DNA of 64,000 bases from Torymus aiolomorphi (taxonomy: Eukaryota; Arthropoda; Insecta; Hymenoptera; Torymidae): positions 103,282,810 to 103,346,809 of the forward strand of contig CM070876.1 of NCBI GenBank assembly GCA_036365515.1, written 5' to 3'. Of the stretch, positions 54,475 through 64,000 are shown piece after piece. The position numbers were made by a program, and so were the translations under genes. The notes below the pieces were generated by a model that saw only the letters and a list, made by a program, of their open reading frames with translations, made no database searches and was not told the origin of the DNA. Within the stretch, counting starts at the first letter, position 1; each line of letters opens with the position of its first letter.

Positions 54475-55554
54475 TGTAACGCGTGTCTAGCCGCAATTCT
54501 AATCTACCGCGCGAAGGTAGTGAGCGCGCGCGCGCAACTCCTGCGCAGCCGAATCGAGGCGCGCCGCGCGTAGCGAATCGGTCTCGCGACGCGTAAAATG
54601 CCCGTCATCCGTCACGAAGCTGCTAACTGGTTCCCGCGAGAAAAGGGAGCCATCTTCGTGTCTGCCGTCGCGCAAGTAGGATCTCCTCCGTTCTTCGTGA
54701 GTTTACTTGTCCACGCCGTTCGATCGTTTTGTGAGACCCCGCGAGTGTAGTGGAGGCGCCGCAAAACGTGGAGGCGCGCACAAGAGAGACAGAGAGAGAG
54801 CGAAACCGCGTAGCGTGTGCCACGAGCAGAACGAGCCTGCGAGCGAGGAGCCGGCAGCCAGCCCGCCTGCCGACCCAATACAGCGAAAGAGAGAGAGAGA
54901 GAGAGAGAGCGCAACTGCTGTGCGAACGACAGGGAGCGAGAGAGAGAGTCGAGTGCACCGGCTGCTCCTTCCTAACGTAAGTTTTCTACTCTCCTCTCGC
55001 GGGTTCATTGTAAAGGCTCGCACGGAAATCGCCCCGTGCAAGCCTTCTGTGCCGTGTACGTGGGGGTGTGTGTCAGCCCGCCGTACTTTAACACCGCGCG
55101 CGAAATTAGCAGCTTCGCCGCGCGCCGTGTAGTTCGCGCGTTTGAATATTAACGGTCGCGCGCGAACTAACTCTTTGTTCTAATCAGCACGTGCGTTGTG
55201 CTTGTAGAGATTAGTGATTGTGAATATATTGTGATATCTAGTTACTCGTCGCGTTGTTCATTACAACCTGTCCTTCTCCCGGATACCGCCGCCTCCGCGG
55301 GAAAACGACTCCGCCGGTCGTTTTCATATCTGAGCATAGCGGCCGCGCGCTTTACTCTTCGAGCGCGCGCTTTTCACTCAGCGATCCAATTAGTTGGAAA
55401 GCGAAGTTCGTGTGCGATCTTCGCGTTGTTTTCGGGATTCCAGGAGCAGATCCCCGGGCAAGTCATTTTAGTCTGACACCCGCGGCACCGTGTTCTAGGG
55501 CATCGCTGGCCTGTGGCTTGTTGGGATTTTCCCCCCACTAGCCATCCCATTACA
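54475..55554 (+). repeat. 3' LTR (1080 bp)
   Basis: Begins TGTAACGCG and ends CCCATTACA. About a dozen single-base differences from the 5' LTR, including G-to-A in the terminal inverted hexamer, and a shorter AG run. Confidence 0.95.
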
Positions 55555-55576
55555 ATATATATATATATATATATAT

Positions 55577-56160
55577 ATTACTGGATTTTGTAATCAATAA
55601 GTTACAAATAAAATCAGAGCTGAGGTAAGGAACTACATATATATTCTGCATTATTTTTTTAAATATAATATATTTAGTATTTTAAAAATTAATAAATGTT
55701 AAGAATAATGTTTTTAAAAAACATTACAGAAATATTAAATGAAAAAATAAGTATTTCATGATATTATGTAATAGAAGATTATCCTCATTCATTATTATTA
55801 ATATTTATCTCTAATAATGGGGGTTGGCAAGCGGAACCAGCAGGGGCGAAGCCCCTCTAGCATATATATATATATATATAGGGGGCTTCGTCCCTGCTGG
55901 TTCCGCTTGCCAACCCCCACTATTAGAGATAAATATTAATAATAATGAATGAGGATAATCTTCTATTACATAATATCATGAAACACTTATTTTTTCATTT
56001 AAAATTTCTGTAATGTTTTTTAAAAACATTATTCTTAACATTTATTAATTTTTAAAATACTAAGTATATTATATTTTAAAAAATAATGCAGAATATATAT
56101 GTAGTTCATTATGTCAGCTCTGATTTTATTTGTAACTTATTGATTACAAAATCCAGTAAT
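55577..56160. mobile_element. 584-bp foldback element
   Basis: Near-perfect inverted arms of ~284 bp with ends ATTACTGGATTTTGTAATCA around a (TA)n loop (55861-55880). The inner arm is GC-richer (GGGGGTTGGCAAGCGGAACC). The right end CAAAATCCAGTAATATTTCA is also a segment of the adjoining satellite monomer. A truncated end of the same element lies at 44344. Confidence 0.9.
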
Positions 56161-59100
56161 ATTTCAATTTTTGGCCGCCATTTTATATGTACAAAATCTG
56201 AGTTCAGATTCCTAATCAGCGAATCCGGAAACTCACTATATACAATTTTTAACAAACTCGAGTAAAATTTCAATTGTTGTTAGTCATCTTAGGTCCACCA
56301 GTTTGAATTAGAATTTTCAGCAAAATCCAATAATATTTCAATATGTGCCCGACATCTTAGATCCGCCATTTTGAATTCTCAAAATCTGAGTTGAGATTCG
56401 TAATCTACAAATCCCCTACATAAAATTATTAACAAAATCCAGTATTATTTAAATATTTTGCAGCCATTTTCAATTTTTAAAATCTGAGTTCAGTTTCGTA
56501 ATAATCGAATCCAGAAGTCCCGTATATACAATTTTCAGCAAAATCCAGTAATATTTCAATATGTAACAGCCATTATCGATTGGCAATTTGGAATTCTGAA
56601 AATCTGAGTTCAGATTCGTAATCATCCAATCTAGAAATCCCGTACATACAATTTTCAGCAAAAGCCATCAATGTTTGAATATTTGTCCTCCATCTTCGAT
56701 CCGCCATTTTGAATTCTGAAAATCTGAGTTCAGATTCGTAATCAGCGAATATATAAACCTCCTATATACAATTTTTAGCAAAAGCCAGTATAATTTAAAT
56801 ATTTTGCCGCCATTTGAATCTTTAAAATCTGAGTTCATATCCGTTATAATCGAATCCAGAAATCACGTATACGGAAAGAAGAATTCACAGCTGTAGCCCG
56901 TGACGCGCGAGAAAATAATAGCGTGCCATATAGCATCGCCGGATGTCGTGACATATGTGTCTATGGCTGTGACTGGTCATTTCGATGAACGGTGCTCGTG
57001 TGACACGGCTGTAGGCCCTGACTTTCACTGAGTTCAAGCTTTAACGCGCACGGGAGTGGTACGTCTGACGACTGCGGCAGTCACCCCGTATAGCGTTGCC
57101 TAGAGACCATCGTTGACATGCCTGAATGTCGCGCCGTCACACCGTGGCAGGGAAGGTACCTGATTACTCTGTTATAACTCATGGCCTATAGCTCTGAATA
57201 CTACTTTCCGTGTATATACAATTTTCAGCAAAATTCAGTAATATTTCAATACGTGTCAGACATTTTCGTTTCGCCATTTTGAATTTTCAATATCTGAGTT
57301 CAGATTCGTAATCAGCTAATTCGAAAACCCCATACATACAATATTTTTGCAAAATCCAATATTATTTCAATATTTTACTGCCATTTTCAATTTTTAAAAT
57401 CTGAGTTCATATTCGTAATCAGCGAACCCAGAAATTCAGTATATTCAATTTTCAGCAAAACAGAAAAGTTCAATTTTTGACCGCCATCTAGGGTATGCCA
57501 TTTTGAAGTTTCATAATCTGAATTCTGATTCATCATCATGTGAATCCAGAAATTTCCCATATGCTATTGTAAAATTCAGTAATATTTCAATATTTGGCAG
57601 CCATTTTGAATTGGCAAAATATGAGTTCAGATTCGTAATCAGCGAATCCAGATGGGTTCCCTATATACAATTTTCAGCAAAATCCAGTGATATTTGAATA
57701 TTTGGCCTCCATCTTCGATGCGCCATTTTGAATTCTGAAAATCTGAGTTCGAATTCATAATCAGTGAATCAAAATACCCAACATACAATTTTCAGCAAAA
57801 TCCAGTAATATTTCAATTTTTGGCATCCATTTTGTATTTACAAAATCTGACTTCAGATTCCTAATCAGCGAATCCGGAAACCCATAATATACAATTTTTA
57901 GGAAATTCCGGTAAAATTTCAATTTTTGACCGTCATCTTGGGTCTTCTATTTTGAATTTTCAAAATCTGAGTTCAGATTCATAATCAGCGGATCCAGATA
58001 CGCCTATATACAATTTTCAGCAAAATCCAATAATATTTGAATATTTGGCCTCCATCTTCGATCAGCCATTTTGAATTCTGAAAATCTGTGTTCAGATTCA
58101 TAATCAACGAATATAAAAACCTCCTATATACAAGTTTTAGCAAATGCCAGTATAATTTAAATATTTTGCCGCCATTTTGAAGTTTTAAAATCTTAGTTCA
58201 GATCCGTAATAATCGAATTCAGAAATCCCGTATATACAATTTTCAGTAAAATCTAGTAATATTTCAATTTTTGGAAGCCATCTTGGGTTCTCTATTTTGA
58301 ATTTTCAAAATATGAGTTACGATTCCTAATTGCCGAATCCGGAAACCCACTGTAGACAATTTTTAGCAAACACGAGTAAAATTTCAATTTTTGTTAGTCA
58401 TCTTGGGTCCACCAGACTGAATTTTCAAAACATATGTTCAGATTCATAATCAGCGAAACCAAAATTCCGGTATATACAATTTTCAGCAAAATCCAATAAT
58501 ATTTCAATATTTGACCACCATCTTCGAATCCGCCATTTTGTATTCTAAAAATCTGAGTTCAGATTCGTAATCAGCGTATCCAGAAATCCCTTTTATACAA
58601 TTTTCAGCAAATCCGGTAGTATTTGAATATTTCGCCTCCATCTTCGATCAGCCATTTTGAATTCTGAAAATCTGATTTGCGATTCGTTATCAGCGAATCC
58701 AGATACCCGTTATATACAATTTTCAGCAAAATCCAGTAATAATTCAATTTTTGGCATCCATCTTGTGTCCTCTATTTTCAATTTTCAAAATCTGAGTTAC
58801 GATTCCTAATTGGCGAAACCGGAAACCCACTCTATACAATTTTTAGCAAAATCAAGTAAAATTTAAATTTTTGTTAGCGATCTTGGGTCCACCAGTCTGA
58901 ATTTTCAGAATATATGTTCAGATTCGTAATCAGCGAAACCAAACATTCCGTATATACAATTTTCAGTAAAATCCGATAATATTTCAATATTTGACCACCA
59001 TTTTCGAATCCGCCATTTTGAATTTTCAAAATCTAAGTTCAGATTCGTAATCAGCGAATCCAGAAATCCCTTTTATACAATTTTCAGCAAATCCAATAGT

Positions 59101-59309
59101 ATTTGAATATTTCGCCTCCATCTTCGATCAGCCATTTTGAATTCTGAAAATCTTAGTTATGATTCGTAATCAGCGAATCCACATACCCCTTATATACACT
59201 TTCAGCAAATTCCAGTAGTTTTTGAATATTTCGCCTCCATCTTCGATCAGCCATTTTGAATTCTTAAAATCTGAGTTGGGATTCGTAATCTGCGAATCCA
59301 CACATTTCT
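56161..59309 (+). repeat. ~106-120-bp satellite array, left part
   Basis: Diverged tandem monomers of about 106-120 bp carrying CAGCAAAATCCAGTAATATT, CGCCATTTTGAATTCTGAAA, TCTGAGTTCAGATTCGTAAT and CAGCGAATCCAGAAATCCC. Anchors near 56321, 56433, 56539, 56659 and 56779 show the step. Interrupted by a MITE at 56871-57211 and by the transposon at 59315. No coding capacity. Confidence 0.9.
56871..57211. mobile_element. 341-bp MITE, ACGGAAAG ends
   Basis: TIRs ACGGAAAGAAGAATTCACAG and, inverted, ACGGAAAGTAGTATTCAGAG; GTAT on both sides (56867-56870 and 57212-57215) is a 4-bp target duplication (5 bp also possible). GC-richer than the satellite around it. Non-coding. Confidence 0.85.
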
Positions 59310-59314
59310 TATAC

Positions 59315-60030
59315 TGGAGCGTCCGCCAGAAACCAGCCAGCGGGCGCGCAGGACGAATTTTTCATGCAAAACACGCTCTGTTTAACTCGCTCGTAATCGT
59401 ATTCTGAGTCTCTCAGAAAAAAACAAAACATATATATCGATAGATTTTTTCCTGCTCTTTCCAATGGTGCTATTGTTTTTACTTCGAAACTTTTTCTTCT
59501 GGTCGAAAATTCAAGTTGAAGGTTCAGAGACATTTTTCTCAAAGTATAGCATGTTTTTGTTCAAAATGCATCTGACCATTCGAAAGTACAAGTCTTAAGC
59601 TACAAAACCCTAAATTTTCAAATTGGAGAAATGAAGGGCTCAAAAGTAACAAGATTAAAAAGACAGCGGTGAGTGGCTGCGCGTGCTCTTCGCGCTGCGC
59701 TCGGACGCGCCGCACGCTCGGGCTTGGTATAATGAGCTCGTAATCGTATTTTGAGTCTCTCAGAAAAAAACAAAAGACATATATCGATAGATTTTTTCCT
59801 GCTCTTTCCAATGGTGCTATTCTTTTTACTCCCAAACACTTTGTTCTGGTCGGAAATTCTAGTGGAAAGTTCAGAACCATTTTTCTTAAAGTATAACATG
59901 TTGTTCTTCAAAATGCATAGCACCATTCGAAAGTACAAGTTATAAGCTACAAACCCCTACATTTTAAAGTTGGAGAAACGTAGAGCTCAGAAGTAATAAG
60001 ATTAAGAAGACAGCGGCGAGCGACTGCGCA
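59315..60030 (+). repeat. Left terminal inverted repeat with internal duplication
   Basis: Two tandem ~347-bp blocks, each with CTCGTAATCGTATT, TATCGATAGATTTTTTCCTG and CTCTTTCCAATGGTGCTATT. Short minus-strand frames here are repeats of the same non-coding block. Confidence 0.85.
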
Positions 60031-60160
60031 AACTTTTTGCGCTGGACCCGAGTGTTCGTTTATAAACGTAGTGAATATTTTCGTTGTTTCCTATTAAAAG
60101 CATTACACAATGTTTTATCAGTGCATCATATATTACGTTTTAAATATATTAATTTTTTAT

Positions 60161-62027
60161 TTAAACCTTAACTCTTTTATTTTTATTTGCGATTATTTTT
60201 ATTGGTCTTTTCACGATACTCATGTTTTTCTTAATTCGAGTTTTAGAGGGTTCGGCTTTTTTAACTGGTGGATATAATTGAGAATCTTTGGATGTTGAAA
60301 ATCGTTTTAGTTCTAACTTTTTAGTGTTAGCTAATAATCTAACACAGTGAAACGATTGAGTTCCAGGCACTGTTTTCGCTGAATCTAGCCTTTGTCTTAA
60401 TTTATCTGTAGCCTTACCATATTCATCTTTTGATGATAAAAGCACAAAATATTTTCAAAGTATTTAGTCGCCCACTGGTAAAGATCTTTTGGCGTCAATA
60501 TATAATTATCGGATACTTTCCGCAAACTTGCTCGCCTAGCATTACTTTTTATAGAAGCACCGATTCCATCGCATGCATTTTTTCCGTGAGCAGACGCATG
60601 AAAGTGCCATTCAGCTTCAACGGAAAAATCTTCATAATGATGAAAAAGATTCTGAAAATTATGTTTATTTTTGAAATGTTGTGCAGCTCCATCAGTAAAG
60701 TAAATGATTTTTTTAACGAAATCAAAAGATTTTTTAAGGTAATCGATTATAATTTCTTGAATTAGGTAAACTGCCATAGTATCATGAATTAAGTTGTCTG
60801 AAAAAACCGCCATACTTTTGTGTTCTATTTTAGAATCTGAACCTTCGTAGTAAATAACTATTGTTGCCCAACTACATTGATTATTATTATAGTGGAATGA
60901 TTGTGCCGCATCTTGTGCAATGAACGCATAGTTTTCCGAAAAATCTAGGGAAATTAAATTTTCTCCTTTGCTTAAGGATTCTCGTAAGATTTGAAAAAAG
61001 ATGACTGCTGTTTGGAAATGAAAGAATGAGTTTTGAGTTATGTAAAAGAGGAAAAAAGATATCAGTAAATAAAGAACTAGAAATAATTTCAGTTTGCAAT
61101 GTTGATCTATCAATAGTTTTCCACATTTGAAATTTTATTTCATTAACCCCAGACCTTTCAAGAAATAGTTCTAGTTCCGTTTTTAGAGGTACAATACCAG
61201 GACAATTTTGACACATATTTAAGTAACATTTCGCTGTTGGTGTTTTACAAACTATTTCAGCTATACAATCTTTGTAAATATCCATTATATCAAAAGAAAC
61301 TCCTGAATTTCTTAAACCAGCTAAGAGGAGTTTGACGGTTTGATGATAAATTCACACACACACACACTGAATGCGTACCACTAGCACCAGCTAAAACACA
61401 ATATTTAGGACGACATTCGACAAATTTAGTGAATCCTATTTTTGATTCGGGATACTTTTGTTTATACTCTAAATATAACTCTCTAAGATTGTACAAAACA
61501 AGTCGTTTCTGAACATAGGTCTTTGTGCCATCATCATTTCGTATACACTTATTATCTTTATAACCTGGCGTGATTCTACTATTATTGTCATTTTGATAGA
61601 AAAGTTTTACTTCGTTTACAGTATTACATGATATTTTTCGGTTTCCCCTTTTATCAACTAAAAGGGATTGACTATCTGACAAACATTTTGTTACAAGCCA
61701 ACGGGATGAATTAGAAAAATTAGCAACTTTACGAGAACTCCAGTTTTTTGGGAGTAATTTTAAAAGCAACATTTTTTCATTTTTCGACAAATTATCATCG
61801 TTAAACAATTTTTGTAAATTAGAAATAATTTCTCTAGATTCTTCCATTGACACTACATTTTCTTCCTCAATTTTCGCATCAAATTTTAATCGACAAGAAT
61901 CACATATTTTATCTTTATCTTGTAAGTTGGGAAAACGAGCTTTCATTTTTTCAGAAACAAATCTCAGTTTAGATGAAAGCTTTGCTTCATCAAAAGGGTT
62001 ACAACAGCGATTGAAAATCTTTGACAT
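60161..62027 (-). pseudogene. Transposase-like gene, CCNPF/HGKxxCDGIG family, frameshifted
   Basis: Preferred ATG at 62025-62027. The N-terminus is a Cys-rich module (CCNPFDEAKL ... KICDSCRLKF), then a helix-rich region and CVLAGASGTHSVCVC. A (GT)n run at ~61352-61366 shifts the frame; reading resumes at 61285 (KCYLNMCQNCPG), shifts again near 61070, then LDFSENYAFIAQDAAQSFHY, YFTDGAAQHFKNKHNFQNLF and WHFHASAHGKNACDGIGASIK, and shifts once more near 60445 before the basic C-terminus (60161). The Asp residues in LDFSENY, FTDGAAQ and ACDGIG are candidate RNase H-like catalytic residues. I know this family from insect and Hydra predicted proteins but cannot name its superfamily. Confidence 0.8.
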
Positions 62028-62249
62028 TTTAAAGTTTTTTTTTATTATGAAAATAATAAATATTGAGAAGGAAAAGATTTTCAGTGGGTGATAAATACCT
62101 TCCAAGGAGCTTTCTTAAGTATTGGGAACGACTCTGTGGTCCCTCTAGTGGCAGAAATTATAACAAGTGAAAATGATGCAACGATTAAAGTATAATAGAT
62201 ATATACGCATACAGAGGCGCGTCCAAGAGCAGAACAGATTTCACGCGGC

Positions 62250-62965
62250 CGCTCGCCGCTGTCGTTTCAATCTTATTACTTTTGAGCTCTACGTTTCTCC
62301 AACTTGAAAATGTAGGGTTTTGTAGCTTATAACTGTTACTTTCGAATGGTGCTATGCATTTTGAAGAACAACATTTTATACTTTAAGAAAAATGGTTCTG
62401 AACTTTTCACTCGAATTTCCGACCAGAACAAAGTGTTTGGGAGTAAAAAGAATAGCACCATTGGAAAGAGCAGGAAAAAATCTATCGATATATGTCTTTT
62501 GTTTTTTTCTGAGAGACTGAGACTCAAAATACGATTACGAGCTCATTACACCAAGCCCGAGCGTGCAGCGCGTCTGAGCGCAGCGCGAAGAGCACGCGCG
62601 GCCACTCACCGCTCTATTTTTAAACTTGTTACTTTTGAGCCCTTCATTTCTCCAATTTGAAAATTTAGGGTTTGTAGCTTAAGACTTGTACTTTCGAATG
62701 GTCATATGCATTTTGAAAAAAAATGTGATATACTTTGAGAAAAATGTCTCTGAAGTTTCAACTTGAATTTTCGACTAGAAGAAAAATTTTCGGAGTAAAA
62801 ACAATAGCACCATTGGAAAGAGCAGGAAAAAATCTATCGATATATATATATTTTCTTTTTTTCTGAGAGACTCAGAATACGATTACGAGCGAGTTGAACA
62901 GAGCGTGTTTTGCATGAAAAATGCGTCCCGCGCGCCCGCTGGCTGGTTTCTGGTGGACGCTCCCA
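62250..62965 (-). repeat. Right terminal inverted repeat
   Basis: Inverted partner of 59315-60030 with the same internal tandem duplication of the ~347-bp block. Confidence 0.85.
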
Positions 62966-63575
62966 TATACAATTTTCAGCAAAATCAAGTAAAATTTCAA
63001 TTTTTGTTAGCGATCTTGCGTCATCAGTCTGAATTATCACAATATATGTTCAGATTCCTAATCAGCGAAACCAAAAATCCCGGATTAAGGTAATACAAAT
63101 ATCAGCAAAATCTAATAATATTTCAATATTTGACCACCATCTTTGAATCCGCCATTTTGAATGTTGTTAATCTGAGGTCAGATTAGTAATAAGCGACTCC
63201 AAAAACTCCTTATATACAATGTTCAACAAAATACAGTAATATTTCAATATGTGGCCGACATCTTCGATCCGCCATTTTGAATTCTGAAAATCTGAGTTGA
63301 GATTCGTAATCTAGAAATCCCCTAAACAAAATTATTAGCAAAATCCAGTATTATTTAAATAGTTTGCCGCCATTTTCAATTTTTAAAATCTAAGTTCAGA
63401 TTCGTAATAATCGAATCCAGAAATTCCGTATATACAATTTTCAGCAAAATTCAGTAATATTTCAATATGCGGCAGATATTTTCGTTCCGCTATTTTGAAT
63501 TTTCCAAATCTGGGTTCAGATTCCTAATCAGCGAATCTCGATACCCCCTATATACATTTTTCAGCAACATATCTA
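62966..63575 (+). repeat. ~106-120-bp satellite array, right part
   Basis: The satellite resumes directly after the TATAC duplication, in the same orientation and phase as it stopped at 59309. Confidence 0.88.
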
Positions 63576-63589
63576 TAAGAGATTAGTTG

Positions 63590-63830
63590 TAGTGAGGTGG
63601 AGGGGTAGGCGAAGGGGGTGTGGAGGGGAGTGGAGGGGGGTGGAGGTAGTGGAGGGGAGTGGAGGGACAGACGCCCTTCAAAATAACGTAAAATTCGAAA
63701 GAATTTAACGGTAAAAAGTGGTGGAGAGGTGGAGGGGTGGTGGAGGGGCGGCGGGGAGTGGAGGGGGGTGGAGGGGCGTGGAGGGACGTGGAGGGGGTGA
63801 AGGGGGGTGGAGGGGGTATGTACCCATTTT
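63590..63830 (+). repeat. G-rich GGGGTGGA minisatellite
   Basis: Dense runs of GTGGAGGGG and GGGGGTGGAG in two blocks separated by ~50 bp of ordinary DNA (63671-63718). Many G3-G5 runs lie close together, so G-quadruplex formation is plausible on the plus strand. Confidence 0.85.
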
Positions 63831-64000
63831 CGCCCTTACAACTATATAATATAGGAAGATATATATATATATATATTCAATAATATTAGGCTTACACAAT
63901 AAGCGATACCTAATTATTAATTAATAATAAATTAAGCTATAGAGGTTAATTACTATAAATCTGTCAAAATAAAATCAGGCTACAGACTCATAATTTCATT
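63831..64000. other. AT-rich end of window
   Basis: Short (TA)n at 63860-63876 and unassigned AT-rich DNA. Nothing else seen. Confidence 0.4.

Larger units (their letters stand above)
45407..55554 (+). mobile_element. Ty3/gypsy LTR retrotransposon, 10.1 kb
   Basis: Complete in layout: 5' LTR, primer-binding site, long leader, gag in two frames, protease-RT-RNase H-integrase order (diagnostic of Ty3/gypsy), an extra 3' ORF, polypurine tract and 3' LTR. The LTRs differ by roughly a dozen substitutions plus a shorter AG run, so insertion was fairly recent. Gag and pol nevertheless carry two or three nonsense codons and several frameshifts, whereas the extra ORF is intact. Some single-base indels could be assembly errors. 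Confidence 0.95.
59315..62965 (-). mobile_element. 3.65-kb DNA transposon with ~715-bp TIRs
   Basis: Ends TGGAGCGTCCGCCAGAAACC and, inverted, TGGGAGCGTCCACCAGAAAC, flanked by TATAC on both sides (59310-59314 and 62966-62970). Arms about 59315-60030 and 62250-62965. Each arm contains a ~347-bp block twice in tandem (left: from 59390 and 59737), so four copies bracket the gene. One minus-strand transposase-like gene, frameshifted. Inserted in satellite DNA. Confidence 0.85.

Noticed and set aside
59539..62660. Frames of 64-113 codons within the TIRs
   Set aside because: They are reading frames through the four copies of the 347-bp subterminal block, with no start conservation or homology.

Overview
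This is an AT-rich eukaryotic, almost certainly insect (arthropod) window. It is made of nested mobile elements and satellite DNA, and I recognise no host single-copy gene. The element repertoire fits insects, and a hymenopteran would be a reasonable but unproven guess. It includes mariner-like elements of the DUF4817-type group, a Ty3/gypsy element, Copia and Penelope remnants, and two transposase families of uncertain class that I know only as predicted proteins from insects and cnidarians.

Layout, 0-8 kb: AT-rich DNA with a 42-bp spacerless palindrome; a 90-bp satellite (three 30-bp submonomers) in two head-to-head arrays; a divergent 90-bp satellite; a short-repeat module (4.0-4.2 kb); a complete mariner-like element (4243-7423) with an intact 358-codon transposase; then long (TA)n and another module (7.54-7.73 kb).

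8-18.4 kb: an older dispersed repeat is split by a decayed mariner-like element (9239-12685) and by a long-inverted-repeat element (12886-16344), which itself carries a 739-bp foldback insertion (15030-15768). A ~700-bp palindrome with Penelope-type hammerhead-like motifs in both arms follows.

18.4-39.7 kb: mostly unassigned AT-rich DNA, with a ~505-bp satellite containing a GC-rich hairpin (22.6-25.4 kb), ~310-bp and ~323-bp tandem repeats (the latter exon-like), a composite satellite (29.1-31.9 kb), and a decayed intron-containing transposase gene (35.4-37.7 kb) with a TTAA-flanked MITE in its intron.

39.7-45.4 kb: a Copia remnant split by a solo LTR, a 5'-truncated Penelope-like element with its GIY-YIG domain, a small foldback, and three short modules bounded by (TA)n. 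These modules share a 17-nt core, GTGACTAAAGAAATAAT, but each is built around its own short word repeated in direct and inverted orientation. I rate this the best candidate for an undescribed element class.

45.4-55.6 kb: a 10.1-kb Ty3/gypsy element with both LTRs. Gag and pol are broken by nonsense codons and frameshifts. Where env would be expected there is an intact 318-codon ORF (coiled coil plus a C-terminal Cys/His cluster) preceded by a good splice acceptor. The integrase C-terminus carries an AT-hook, and the element sits in an (AT)n tract.

55.6-64 kb: a 584-bp foldback whose end merges into a ~106-120-bp satellite. The satellite array is interrupted by a 341-bp MITE and by a 3.65-kb transposon with ~715-bp terminal inverted repeats and a frameshifted transposase related to the 35-kb copy. 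G-rich minisatellite DNA lies near the window end.
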